Shown here one piece after another: positions 27,678 to 36,904 of a stretch of 64,000 nt of DNA. Origin of the DNA: Methylocella sp. (lineage in GTDB: Bacteria > Pseudomonadota > Alphaproteobacteria > Rhizobiales > Beijerinckiaceae). How positions within the stretch are numbered: position 1 is the stretch's first letter; each line of letters begins with the position of its first letter. The notes under the pieces were generated by a model that worked only from the letters and a program-made list of their open reading frames with translations, did not search any database and had not been told where the DNA came from. The translations under genes were made by a program, and so were the position numbers. The DNA is taken from contig JBBCGG010000001.1 in NCBI GenBank assembly GCA_037200525.1, forward strand, positions 4,146,501 to 4,210,500, written 5' to 3'.

Positions 27678-29782
27678 GCCATCTGCCCCCTCGGCTTCGC
27701 AATCTGCTCCTTGGCGGCGGCTAGCACCTTCTCCGGAGTAAAGCCGAACTTCGTCAGCAGATCCTTGATCGGAGCCGACGAGCCAAAGGTGTGCATGCCG
27801 ATCTTGGCGCCCGAGGCGCCCACGTAACGGTCCCAGCCGATCACCGAGCCCTCTTCAACCGATACGCGCGCCGTGACATCCGGCGGCAGCACGCTGTCGC
27901 GATATGCATGATCCTGCTGTTCGAACAGTTCCCAAGACGGCATGCTGACGATGCGCGCTAAAATGCCTTCCTGCTTCAGCGTCTCATAAACCTCGACGCA
28001 AAGCGCGACCTCACTGCCCGTTCCGATCAAAATCACTGCCGGCCTGCCATTTCCGGCGTCCGCCATGACATATGCCCCGCGCGCAACGCCCTTGGCCGAC
28101 GCGTAGCGCGTGCGATCGAAAGTTGGCAGCGGTTGACGGCTCAACACGAGACAGGCGGGCTGATGCTTCAGCCCGATTATGACGCGCCACGCCTCGACCA
28201 CCTCGTTAGCGTCGCCAGGGCGCAGCGTGATGAGGCCAGGGACAGCGCGCAGCGCGATAAGCTGCTCGACCGGCTGGTGCGTTGGGCCATCCTGACCGAG
28301 GCCGATCGAATCATGCGTGAAGATGTAAATGACCGGGAGCTCCATCAACGCACTCAAGCGGATGGGCGGCTTCATATAGTCGGAAAAGATAAGGAAGCCC
28401 GAGCCGAAAGCGCGAATCTTCGACAACGCGAGCCCGTTCAGGATTGCTCCCATGGCGTGTTCACGAATGCCGAAATGCAAATTACGACCGCCGTACGCGC
28501 CGGCCTCGAAGTCCCCAGCCGCCTCAAAGGTTAGACGCGTCTTGGTCGACGGCGCGAGGTCCGCCGCGCCGCCGATCAACCAAGGATAATGCCGGGCGAT
28601 GGAGTTCAGCGCCTTGGCGGATGAATCGCGCGTCGCAAGGCCTTTGGAATCGGGAGGGAAGGCGGCGAGATCAACGTCCCAGCCTTCGGGCAGGGCGCGC
28701 TTTTGCATCCGCTCAAGCTGGTCGGCAAGGTCCGGGTGTTTGTAGCGGTACGCTTCGAACCGCTCCAGCCAAGCCGCCCGGAGTTGCTCGCCACGCTGGC
28801 CGATGCCGGCGCGGAAATGCTCGCGCACGCCATTCGGCACCAGGAATTTGGCGTCCTCCGGCCAACCATAGCTGCGCTTGGCCAAACGAATCTCTTCGGC
28901 TCCAAGCGGCTCGCCATGGGCGGCGCTGGTGTCTTGCTTATGCGGAGCGCCGTAGCCGATATGGCTCTCGACGATGATCAGCATCGGCACATCGTGAGCG
29001 CCTCGAAATGCTTCGATCGCCTGCGCGATCCGATTCACGTCATTGGCGTCGCCGACCCGCTTCACGTTCCAGCCGTAAGCGAGGAATCGCGCCGCAACGT
29101 CGTCGCTGAAGGCAAGGTCCGTGTGGCCTTCGATCGTTATGCGGTTGCTGTCGTAGATCCAGCAGAGGTTGCCGAGCATCAGGTGGCCCGCGAGCGAGGC
29201 GGCTTCGCTCGTAACGCCCTCCATCATGTCGCCGTCGCCGCATACCGCATAAACATCGTAGTCGAACACCGCGAAGTCGGGCTTGTTGAAATGCTGCGCC
29301 AACCAGCGCCCAGCGATCGCCATGCCGACGCTCGTCGCGCAACCCTGGCCCAGCGGCCCGGTTGTCGTCTCGACGCCCGTGGTCAGGCGGTATTCGGGAT
29401 GCCCCGGGCATTTGCTGTCGACCTCTCGAAAGCGCTTGATATCGTCAAGCGTGACCGAGAGCTGACCGACGCTCTCATAATCGACGTTGACCGCTTTTAC
29501 ACCGGTAAGATGCAGCAGCGCGTAAAGGAGCATCGAAGCATGTCCATTAGACAGCACGAAGCGGTCTCGATTTGGCCAAATCGGATCGGCCGGATCAAAG
29601 CGGAGAAAGCTCTGCCACAGCGTATAAACCACCGGCGCCAAAGCCATCGGCGTGCCAGGATGGCCGGAATCCGCCTGCTGCACCGCATCCATGGCCAAGG
29701 TGCGGATCGTGTTGATGCAAAGCTCATCGACGGAACGCTCGCCCGGCGAGGCGCTCTCTTTCTTGCCTACGGCAATGCTCAT
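27674..29782 (-). CDS. tkt: Transketolase
   Basis: 702 residues; thiamine-diphosphate enzyme moving two-carbon units between sugar phosphates. Order of motifs: DAVQQADSGHPGTPM at the N-terminus, the TPP motif GDGDMMEGVTSEAASLAGH ... N, TKTRLTF and the pyrimidine-domain FGIREHAMGAILNGLAL, then HDSIGLGQDGPTHQPVEQ. Start ATG 29782 is chosen for its GGAG seven bases upstream; an upstream in-frame start is possible but lacks this. It is the first gene of the nine-gene operon, so the promoter lies in the gap upstream. Confidence 0.95.
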   Translation of the reverse strand: MSIAVGKKESASPGERSVDELCINTIRTLAMDAVQQADSGHPGTPMALAPVVYTLWQSFLRFDPADPIWPNRDRFVLSNGHASMLLYALLHLTGVKAVNVDYESVGQLSVTLDDIKRFREVDSKCPGHPEYRLTTGVETTTGPLGQGCATSVGMAIAGRWLAQHFNKPDFAVFDYDVYAVCGDGDMMEGVTSEAASLAGHLMLGNLCWIYDSNRITIEGHTDLAFSDDVAARFLAYGWNVKRVGDANDVNRIAQAIEAFRGAHDVPMLIIVESHIGYGAPHKQDTSAAHGEPLGAEEIRLAKRSYGWPEDAKFLVPNGVREHFRAGIGQRGEQLRAAWLERFEAYRYKHPDLADQLERMQKRALPEGWDVDLAAFPPDSKGLATRDSSAKALNSIARHYPWLIGGAADLAPSTKTRLTFEAAGDFEAGAYGGRNLHFGIREHAMGAILNGLALSKIRAFGSGFLIFSDYMKPPIRLSALMELPVIYIFTHDSIGLGQDGPTHQPVEQLIALRAVPGLITLRPGDANEVVEAWRVIIGLKHQPACLVLSRQPLPTFDRTRYASAKGVARGAYVMADAGNGRPAVILIGTGSEVALCVEVYETLKQEGILARIVSMPSWELFEQQDHAYRDSVLPPDVTARVSVEEGSVIGWDRYVGASGAKIGMHTFGSSAPIKDLLTKFGFTPEKVLAAAKEQIAKPRGQMA

Positions 29783-30332
29783 GAATACGCTCCGCGTCGT
29801 CGCGCCCCGCCCGCCCGCTTCTCGTTCTGCCAAGAGCAGTAATCCGTCCGACGTGATCTTGATCCGTCATGCTTCCTCCGTGGCCCAACAATGTAGCCCT
29901 CTACGCCGGGAGAGTGCGCCCGGCTCGGAGAGTCAGCCTTAACCACAAAAGAACGCCGGCTCCGCCGGCTGGGCGGCGACCACAGCCCTAACGAACTCGC
30001 CGCAGATTGGTTCATTGTGGGGTCGAGAGCTAGCAAGCTGCTCAGATCTAGGCGCAGCCAAGCGGCCGCCGGCATCGCCTTGCAAAGGAACACATAATAT
30101 TGAACCATCAAGCCGTTCGCATGGCTGATTAAACGGCCGAGGCGGCGGCGAGTTGATCCCGATCTTCAATAACTGCAGAAGCGGCCGCATCGGTTGCGCG
30201 CCGCCGCGGGGCCCATTAGTCAGAACGGCGCCGTCGGCGTAGCGTTGGCCGACGCTCGCGCGGGTGACGGACCCTTACGAGCGCTGCGAACCAAGAATGT
30301 CGCATTCGGCCGGCTAGAAAAAGGATTTGCGG
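29783..30332. other. Divergent intergenic region between tkt operon and debranching enzyme
   Basis: About 550 bases with no supportable gene. It must contain the promoter of the pentose-phosphate operon and that of the debranching-type enzyme. I cannot identify a convincing hexamer pair or regulator site by eye. Confidence 0.4.
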
Positions 30333-32516
30333 ATGGCGTTCAAGGTTCAGGTTGGCCCGGCGCAGATCGCCATCCATCAAGGGCAGACGGTGCTGGTAAC
30401 TGAGCCCGACGGGCAGGTAAAGTGGCCCGGCGAACGCGGGCTGTATTTCCGCGACACCAGAGTAATCAGCACCTGGTCTATCTATGCCAACGGCGAGCCG
30501 TGGGACCTCCTGAACGGCGGCGCGATTAACCATCACGCGGCGCGCATCTTTCTGACAAACCGCGCCTTCGCGAGCGAGGATGGCCCGATCGCGGCGCGGA
30601 CGCTCGGCCTGACGATCGGCCGCCACATCGATCGCGGGATGCACGAAGACATCGACATCACCAACAACAGCCAAACCGCGGTGCGCTTCAACCTGGAGAT
30701 CGCGATCCGCGCCGATTTCGCCGACATCTTCGAAGTCAAGAGCGGCCAGATCGTGCGACGAGGCCGCATTACCACGTCGTGGTCGGACAAACGGCAGGCG
30801 CTGCGCATCAGCTATCGCAATAAGGATTTCGTCCGCGAGGCGATTGTTCGCACCGGCGACGGCGATGGCGAGCCGGCGGTTAATACCAACGGGAGACTAA
30901 GCTTCGACATCGCGCTGAAGCCCGGGCAAGCCTGGCATCGCTGCTTGATCTACGATTTAGTGGATGGCGAGAAGCGCATCCTGGCGCCGCGGGAATGCAC
31001 CCATTCCAGCGAGACATCGGACCATGCCAAAAAGATGGATGAATGGCAGCGCACGGTGCTGAAGATCACAACCAGCAACGAGGAATTCTATCGCTGCTAT
31101 AATCAGGGCGTGCAGGACATGGCTTCCCTGCGGCTGCCGCTGAAAGGCATGGATCGCATGGTGTTCGTGCCCGCCGCGGGGCTGCCTTGGTTCGTGGCGC
31201 TGTTCGGTCGCGATACGCTGATCGCCTCGTTGCAGACGATGATTGTCTATCCGGAATTCGCCACCGGCGCGCTGGAGGTGTTAGGTCGGTATCAGGCGAC
31301 GGAGCGCGACGATTACCGCGATGCCGAGCCGGGCAAGATTCTCCACGAGCTGCGCTACGGAGAGTTGGCTCATTTCAAATTAATCCCGCATACGCCGTAT
31401 TACGGCACTGCGGACGCGACGCCGCTATATCTCGTGGCGCTGCACGCCGCGTGGCGGGCCACGGGAGACCGCGCGCTGATCGAGCGGCGCTTGCCGAATG
31501 CCGAGGCCTGCCTGACCTGGATCGATAAATATGGCGACCGCGATGGCGACGGATTCCAAGAATACCAGACGCGCTCGACTGCCGGTTACGAGAACATGGC
31601 GTGGAAAGATTCCGGGGATTCCGTGGTCTATCCCGAAGGCGCGCTGGTGCGCGGACCGAAGGCGCTGTGCGAATTGCAGGGCTATGTCTATGACGCATGG
31701 CTGCGCATGGCCGAAATCTACGATGAGCTGGGTAACAAGCGGCGCGCCAATGCGCTCCGCCAGAAGGCCGAGGCGCTGTTCGAGAAATTCAACGAGGATT
31801 TCTGGGATGAGGAATCTGGCTTCTACGCCTATGCGCTAGACGGCGAGAAGAAGAAGGTGTTGTCGGTGGCGTCCAATGTCGGGCAGTGCCTCTGGTCCGG
31901 AATCATCGCGCCGGAGCGCGCCGGAGTTGTGGTGAAGCGGCTGATGCGCAAGGACATGTGGAGCGGTTGGGGCATTCGCACGCTGTCCGCCGACCATCCC
32001 TCTTTCAATCCCTACGACTACCAGACTGGCGCGGTGTGGCCGCATGACAATTCGCTGATCGCGATGGGGATGCGGCGTTACGGGTTTGCCGCCGAAGCAG
32101 CCGCCGTAGCGCGCGACATCAGCCGCGCCGCGAGCCATTTTCTATTGAATCAGTTGCCGGAGCTGTATGGCGGGTTGCAGCGCGATCCGACAAACTTCCC
32201 GGTGCAATATCTCGGCGCCAACGTGCCGCAGGCTTGGGCGGCGGGCACGCCATTCATATTGTTGCAGGCGATGCTTGGGCTGCAGCAGGACGCGCCGCGG
32301 GGCAAGCTGTATGTCGATCCAGCACTGCCGGACTGGCTGCCGGACGTGACGTTGACCGATCTGCGGCTTGGGCGACGGCGCTTCGATATCCGCTTTTGGC
32401 GGAACGGCAAGGAGACGAACTTCGAGGTGCTGAGAGGCAGCCGCGATGCGGTGGAGCGAACGAATATAGCTCCGTCCGGGACGGCGAAGCTGCATCTCGC
32501 GACCAAGAAGCCGTAG
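30333..32516 (+). CDS. Glycogen debranching-type amylo-alpha-1,6-glucosidase
   Basis: 727 residues. The N-terminal 200 residues are the GDE_N_bis beta domain (WPGERGLYFRDTRVISTWSIYANG is typical), and residues about 250-720 form the (alpha/alpha)6 barrel of the MGH1-like glycoside hydrolases: FVPAAGLPWFVALFGRDTLIASLQT, DGFQEYQTRSTAGYENMAWKDSGDSV, and WPHDNSLIAMGMRRYG. ATG 30333 has AAGGA close upstream. Probably trims alpha-1,6-linked glucans or related oligosaccharides. It is divergent from the pentose-phosphate operon, consistent with supplying glucose units to it; no glgX, glgB or glgP is adjacent. Confidence 0.85.
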   Translation: MAFKVQVGPAQIAIHQGQTVLVTEPDGQVKWPGERGLYFRDTRVISTWSIYANGEPWDLLNGGAINHHAARIFLTNRAFASEDGPIAARTLGLTIGRHIDRGMHEDIDITNNSQTAVRFNLEIAIRADFADIFEVKSGQIVRRGRITTSWSDKRQALRISYRNKDFVREAIVRTGDGDGEPAVNTNGRLSFDIALKPGQAWHRCLIYDLVDGEKRILAPRECTHSSETSDHAKKMDEWQRTVLKITTSNEEFYRCYNQGVQDMASLRLPLKGMDRMVFVPAAGLPWFVALFGRDTLIASLQTMIVYPEFATGALEVLGRYQATERDDYRDAEPGKILHELRYGELAHFKLIPHTPYYGTADATPLYLVALHAAWRATGDRALIERRLPNAEACLTWIDKYGDRDGDGFQEYQTRSTAGYENMAWKDSGDSVVYPEGALVRGPKALCELQGYVYDAWLRMAEIYDELGNKRRANALRQKAEALFEKFNEDFWDEESGFYAYALDGEKKKVLSVASNVGQCLWSGIIAPERAGVVVKRLMRKDMWSGWGIRTLSADHPSFNPYDYQTGAVWPHDNSLIAMGMRRYGFAAEAAAVARDISRAASHFLLNQLPELYGGLQRDPTNFPVQYLGANVPQAWAAGTPFILLQAMLGLQQDAPRGKLYVDPALPDWLPDVTLTDLRLGRRRFDIRFWRNGKETNFEVLRGSRDAVERTNIAPSGTAKLHLATKKP

Positions 32517-32524
32517 GGCTTGCG

Positions 32525-32917
32525 TTAATCGATCGCGAGCGCCGGGGACGGCGGCTGCTTAGGTGCTTCGGGGCGATTGTGCTGCTCGCGAAACCGCTCG
32601 ATGGCCTCATCGGGCAAGCGTTCGATTTGCATGTAACGATTGTCCGCTTTGTCCAGCGCCTTAATGATCTCGTCGAGCTTTGCTTGAACGGCTTGGCCAT
32701 TGCGAGCTTGCGTGTTCTCGATCAGGAACACCATCAAAAACGTGACGGTGCTGCTGACGGTATTCATGATCAGCTGCCAAGTGTCAGAAAATCGGAAAAA
32801 GGGACCCGCGCAAGCCCATACGATGACGAAAATTGCGCTTACGACAATCGTGAGCGGACGGCCGCTAGCTTTCGCGACTTTGCTGGACAGGTCGGCGAAC
32901 AGCTTATCAGCCACCAC
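32525..32917 (-). CDS. Low-affinity iron permease family membrane protein
   Basis: About 130 residues. ADKLFADLSSKVAKASGRPLTIVVSAIFVIVWACAGPFFRFSDTWQLIMNTVSSTVTFLMVFLIENTQARN is the signature of the low-affinity iron permease family (PF04120): two transmembrane helices around a WQL..N motif and an IQNTQ-like end, then a soluble tail. I prefer GTG 32917 because GGAGGCTGAA stands before it; the frame stays open to 33037 but those residues are not family-like. In bacteria these small proteins are not proven iron transporters. Convergent with the debranching enzyme. Confidence 0.75.
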   Translation of the reverse strand: MVADKLFADLSSKVAKASGRPLTIVVSAIFVIVWACAGPFFRFSDTWQLIMNTVSSTVTFLMVFLIENTQARNGQAVQAKLDEIIKALDKADNRYMQIERLPDEAIERFREQHNRPEAPKQPPSPALAID

Positions 32918-33087
32918 TTCAGCCTCCGGCGATGATTGTCCACAAACGCCCTGAACCGGCGCCGGTTCCGAATCTAGCTCAGTCTCCGCGCTATGTGCTT
33001 CGGCCCGCCAACGATTGCCTAAAAGAACGGCAACCAAATCGCTGAAACCGGGTTAAGGGTCCCCAAACCAAAAAGGGAGGACCGAAA

Positions 33088-33333
33088 ATGAAGATGCGCA
33101 GATTAACCGCGGTCGCGGTCGCTACGCTGTTTTTCGGCGGAGTTGCGATAGCCCAAAACACCGGCGCGGGCGACACCTCGCGCTCGGCGAGCGGTAAAAA
33201 CGTCAACCCAAGCACCGCCGTTCAAAAGGATCAGGGCCGCTCCGAAAGCAGCGGTGCGGCGGCCGGAGCGCCGGGCGTGGAAGGAAAACCCGGCTCAAAG
33301 AGCGGAGCCACGGCAAATCCTTACAAAAAATAG
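33088..33333 (+). CDS. Small secreted low-complexity protein
   Basis: 81 residues. Signal peptide MKMRRLTAVAVATLFFGGVAIA is cleaved before QNTGAGD. The mature chain is Gly/Ser/Ala/Lys-rich and probably disordered, ending NPYKK. GGGAGGACCGAAA gives a strong ribosome site. No family recognised; similar low-complexity exported peptides are common in soil alphaproteobacteria. Confidence 0.65.
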   Translation: MKMRRLTAVAVATLFFGGVAIAQNTGAGDTSRSASGKNVNPSTAVQKDQGRSESSGAAAGAPGVEGKPGSKSGATANPYKK

Positions 33334-33444
33334 CGCCGGATAATAGCGGGCGTGGCGTCGGAGCCGCTAACAATTGTTTGGCTCCCCGGACGCGAGTGGG
33401 CTTCTTGAACTCGGCGCTTTACGGCCCGACTCTTTTTGCCCATC

Positions 33445-33486
33445 ATAACCGGCAGGCGGCGCTTGATAACCGGCAGGCGGCGCTTG
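33445..33486. repeat. Tandem duplication, 2 x 21 bases
   Basis: Two exact head-to-tail copies of a 21-base unit beginning ATAACCGGCAGGCGG. It lies in a non-coding stretch just before the convergent small gene at 33497-33721. Probably slippage. Confidence 0.85.
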
Positions 33487-33496
33487 GCTTTCGCCC

Positions 33497-33721
33497 TCAG
33501 CTTGGGCCTGAGGTCACGTCCGCGCCCAAGGCAAGCAACTGTTCGACCTCCGACCAGTCTGCGTCAAGCGGCGCTTTTACTTTTATTCTCTCATTGTCGC
33601 CGCGCTGCTTGGCGGTTGCGACGACCTTCAGCGCCGCGCCGAACTCAAGCGTTTGAGCCTCCAACCGCGGCTCCGTTCGCAACGCGTCATAAATATCGAC
33701 AATCCAGTATTGGATCGTCAT
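33497..33721 (-). CDS. Small conserved-looking hypothetical protein
   Basis: 74 residues starting MTIQYWIVDIYDALRTEPR; GTGAGG is placed five bases before ATG 33721. The chain is compact with strands and a helix (LEFGAALKVVATAKQRG), acidic near the end. The frame continues upstream to 33859, but the extra 46 residues lack a ribosome site. I do not recognise the family. Confidence 0.5.
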   Translation of the reverse strand: MTIQYWIVDIYDALRTEPRLEAQTLEFGAALKVVATAKQRGDNERIKVKAPLDADWSEVEQLLALGADVTSGPS

Positions 33722-33973
33722 GTCAGCCTCACTGGCGAGTGCAAGTGCGTGAAATTCAGACGTCAGGCTAACCGCCTTTAGGCGCGACGCAAACGCCATC
33801 TTCGCCCAATTGACGAGCGCGCTTAGACACGATTTCGTGAGGCCGTGTGCAATATTCAATGATCCGCAGCCAGGACGCGATGCGCCAGCTGTTCAGGTTC
33901 CAGTAGGCGCTCGCCGCGCTCGCGCGGTGGAAAAGTTTTTACATGGCGCGGCTCTCCGCCCCGCCGACGTTCC

Positions 33974-34225
33974 ATGATCCTCCTGGTGACGCCGGCCGCT
34001 TACCGCCGGATTGTTTACGACGGCGCGAATGTTCCCGCATTCTACCATATTGCTGATCGCCTTCTGTGGGGCGCGACCGTGTTTCTGGCTTTGGGGCTCA
34101 GCGCTGACATTCATGTCGTCGTAGCGAAGATCACAGGAAATGAGCGCGCCGCCGATCTCGCAACGGTCGCAACAGCGCTCTCGCTTTTCGGGCTTTGGCA
34201 TATTTGGCCGACATGGCGTCGCTTC
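33974..34225 (+). pseudogene. C-terminal fragment of a DUF6328-type membrane protein
   Basis: The segment ILLVTPAAYRRIV ... ADRLLWGATVFLALGLSADIHVVV ... ALSLFGLWHIWPTWRR matches the last two-thirds of small four-helix DUF6328 membrane proteins, which carry a MTPAAYHRIV motif and a GxxxDxYVVxxK segment. The N-terminal helices and start are absent upstream and the frame runs past the natural end into unrelated Arg-rich sequence. So it is a remnant rather than an intact gene. The family name is from memory; the fragment's similarity is clear to me only over the quoted parts. Confidence 0.5.
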
Positions 34226-34476
34226 GCCGATACCCGACGCCCGTCAGCCCCATCGGATTGTTGGAAACCGGCCTCGGGACGTCGGACACGACGAAGGCGG
34301 CATCGCTGTTTTTAACCGACCGTGCGCGTCGCGGAGGTTCCAAAGATACCAGGCTACAAACGCCGCTGCGAGAAAATGTCAATACTGGCGTCCGCTCCGC
34401 CGCTGCGGCGCGCAACGATCCTTTGGACGAGGTTTGCGCCCCGGGGCGAGCCGCGTTCGCAGCCCCCGCCTTGTGC

Positions 34477-35973
34477 TCAGACGTTCTCGATCTTCAGCAC
34501 GGGGGCGGTCTCAGCACGGGTGCGCCGGCAAGCGTCCGCATCCGTCTTGAGGTCGATCCCGTAAGTCGGGATCATTCGCTTGAGGGCGGGCAGCCAGCCA
34601 CCCTCGGTTAGCCTGTCCGCGAAGCAGCGCTGGAGCACCTCCATGGCGATGAAAGCCGCAGTTGAGGCCCCTGGCGAGGCTCCGAGCAGCGCGACGAGCG
34701 ACCGGTCGCCGGCAGAGACGAGTTCAGTGCCGAATTCGAGGACCCCGCCCTTATCTGGGTCGGGCTTGATGATCTGGACCCGTTGGCCGGCCACCGCTTC
34801 CTTCCAGTTCGCATGTCGCGCGGTTGGGAAGAATTGCTGCAGCATCGCGAACTGGTGATGCGCGCTCTGCAATACTTGCCCGACAAGGTATTCCGTCAGC
34901 GTAACGTTGTCCTTCGCCACCTCGAGCAGCGGCACGATGTTGTGCGGCGTGATCGATTTGAACAGGTCGGTCTGCGAGCCGTGCTTGAGGAACTTCGACG
35001 AGAAGCCCGCATAGGGTCCGAACAGGAGCGACGTCTTGCCTCCGATCACGCGCGTGTCGAGGTGCGGCACAGACATGGGCGGGGAGCCGCTCGCCGCCTT
35101 GCCGTACACCTTGGCGTGATGCCTGCTGGCGACCGCATCGACGTCGCAGCGCAGCCAGATGCCGCTGACCGGGAAGCCGCCATAGCCGCTTCCTTCCGGG
35201 ATCCCGGATTTCTGGAGCAGGTCGATCGAGGCTCCCCCTGCCCCGATGAAGACGAACTTTGCCAGGACGGAGTCGAGAGTCCCTTCATAAGTGTCGGCGA
35301 CCGTCACCAGCCAGCGCCCGTCCGCTTGACGATCCAGCGCCACGACCTGCCGATTATAGTGGACCTCAAAGCCCGTCTGGGCGGCGAGCTGCGCCACCAG
35401 GAGATGCGTAAGCGCGCCGTAATCGACGTCCGTTCCGGTGATGATCCGCGTCGCCGCGACCGGCTGGGCTGCATCACGGCCTTCCATGATCAGCGGGGCC
35501 CACCCCGAGATCGTCGCCCGATCCTCGCTGTACTCCATGCCGTGGTAGCAATGGTGCGCCGACATCTCCTTGTAGCGCGCGCGCAGAAAGGCAACGTTGT
35601 CGTCGCCCCATACGAAGCTCATGTGTGGGCAAGGATGGATGAAGGCGCGCGGGTCGGGGATCGCGCCCTTTCGGACCAGATGTGACCAGAGCTGGCGCGA
35701 GATATCGAACTCCGTATTGACCTCCAGCGCCTTCGAGATGTCGACGCTGCCGTCCGACCGTTGCGGCGTATAGTTCAGCTCGCAATTGGCCGCGTGGCCT
35801 GTTCCGGCATTATTCCAGGCCTCCGAGCTTTCCTGAGCGCAATCCTCGAGCGTTTCGAACATCGCGACCGTCAGCGATGGGTCGAGTTCCTTTAAGACAG
35901 AGCCAAGCGTCGCGCTCATGATGCCGGCTCCGATTAGGACGACATCGCGATTGTCATTCGGAAGAAGCGCCAT
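34477..35973 (-). CDS. mqo: Malate:quinone oxidoreductase
   Basis: 498 residues; membrane-associated FAD enzyme that oxidises malate to oxaloacetate and passes electrons to quinone. VVLIGAGIMSATLGSVLKELDP is the FAD fold, EAWNNAGTGHAANCELNYTP is the Mqo signature, followed by LLFGPYAGFSSKFLK and GASPGASTAAFI. ATG 35973 has AGGAGAGACG upstream; the longer open frame extends into the cupin gene and is spurious. Lies 16 bases behind the cupin gene on the same strand, so they share a transcript. Confidence 0.95.
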   Translation of the reverse strand: MALLPNDNRDVVLIGAGIMSATLGSVLKELDPSLTVAMFETLEDCAQESSEAWNNAGTGHAANCELNYTPQRSDGSVDISKALEVNTEFDISRQLWSHLVRKGAIPDPRAFIHPCPHMSFVWGDDNVAFLRARYKEMSAHHCYHGMEYSEDRATISGWAPLIMEGRDAAQPVAATRIITGTDVDYGALTHLLVAQLAAQTGFEVHYNRQVVALDRQADGRWLVTVADTYEGTLDSVLAKFVFIGAGGASIDLLQKSGIPEGSGYGGFPVSGIWLRCDVDAVASRHHAKVYGKAASGSPPMSVPHLDTRVIGGKTSLLFGPYAGFSSKFLKHGSQTDLFKSITPHNIVPLLEVAKDNVTLTEYLVGQVLQSAHHQFAMLQQFFPTARHANWKEAVAGQRVQIIKPDPDKGGVLEFGTELVSAGDRSLVALLGASPGASTAAFIAMEVLQRCFADRLTEGGWLPALKRMIPTYGIDLKTDADACRRTRAETAPVLKIENV

Positions 35974-35989
35974 CGTCTCTCCTGTCAGC

Positions 35990-36385
35990 TCAATTGTTCT
36001 TGTGCGCGGGCGTGAACTGGAGGTCGGCGCCGTCATCATAGACCACGTAGGCGCGGCGCCAGGGCTCATCGCCGACGAGGCGCCACTTGTGGCCGCTGCC
36101 GCTATTGTCCTGAGCCAGCAAGATATCGCCAGGGCGGATTGTGAAGGTCGCGCCGGATTTCGTTTCGAATTCCAGCGTGCCCGATAGGGTGATGACATAG
36201 CGCGGCACCGGGTCCTGGTGCCACGTGAAGGAGCCGCCGGATTTCGTCTCCTGGAAGGAGACCTGCTTCGCCGCGACCCCTTTGCCGACGAAATCGCCGC
36301 GCGTCCCTTCGGCGAGCGCGATCGTTCCTTCCTCGAACAGCGAATCGCCATCCGGGCCTGTCCACATCCTGACGCATCGGATCAT
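35990..36385 (-). CDS. Cupin-domain protein
   Basis: 131 residues. A single conserved beta barrel: FTWHQDPVPRYVITLSGTLEFETKSG is cupin motif 1 (one His where many cupins have two or three), and IRPGDILLAQDNSGSGHKW is motif 2 with its His. A metal site is possible but reduced. AGGAGGGGAACGG precedes ATG. First gene of a two-gene unit with mqo; the role is unknown. Confidence 0.8.
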   Translation of the reverse strand: MIRCVRMWTGPDGDSLFEEGTIALAEGTRGDFVGKGVAAKQVSFQETKSGGSFTWHQDPVPRYVITLSGTLEFETKSGATFTIRPGDILLAQDNSGSGHKWRLVGDEPWRRAYVVYDDGADLQFTPAHKNN

Positions 36386-36448
36386 CCGTTCCCCTCCTCC
36401 GGCAAGCCTCGCGCGCAGCCGGCGCGCCGAATCGCGCCAGCCGCTTAG

Positions 36449-36640
36449 TCAGGTCAGATTGTCGGTTACAAGTTCCCAGACATCGTCGATGCGACCAGCG
36501 AGCACAGCCTTGGCTGAGTAAAGCGCAGTTCCAAAGGCCTGATCAAGTCCGATCTTCGGCGGCATGACGAGCTGCATCCGATCGGTGAACACATCCAGCA
36601 ACGCCGGCCCCGGAGCCGCTATCCAGTCTCGGACGGCGGC
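36449..36640 (-). pseudogene. C-terminal fragment of a PoxB-type thiamine-diphosphate enzyme
   Basis: About 60 residues, GPALLDVFTDRMQLVMPPKIGLDQAFGTALYSAKAVLAGRIDDVWELVTDNL, match the extreme C-terminus of pyruvate dehydrogenase (quinone)/pyruvate oxidase proteins (normally PALIDVVTD.N.LSMPPKI...K.F.LY..K.VL.GR.D...L...NL). About 500 residues are missing upstream, where the open frame continues only to 36709 with unrelated sequence. A relic of a deleted gene. Confidence 0.7.
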
Positions 36641-36904
36641 CTCCCGCCCGCTCCACCCGTTGCGCGTGAATCTGTCGCCTGACATCGGCGACTTTTTAGC
36701 CATGTCCATTCTGCGTGACCTACGAAAGCGACGATTTGCCGCTTGCTTTGCATGACTTTGTGCCGACGCCCTTCTCCATCGTCAAGAATTATTTTGATGG
36801 ATCCCGGGCTTCAGGTCGTCGCGGTCGGCGGCGAGTCAAACACTGTGCGCGGTCCGAAAACTGCGAGCAGAGGGCCGCGCTAAAAGCGAGCTGAATGCGG
36901 GAGC

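Noticed and set aside
28703-29842. Long plus-strand open frame opposite transketolase
   Set aside because: A high-GC antisense shadow of tkt; the transketolase motifs are unambiguous.
34477-36351. 624-residue version of malate:quinone oxidoreductase
   Set aside because: The upstream part overlaps the cupin gene in another frame and has Arg/Ser-rich, non-family composition.
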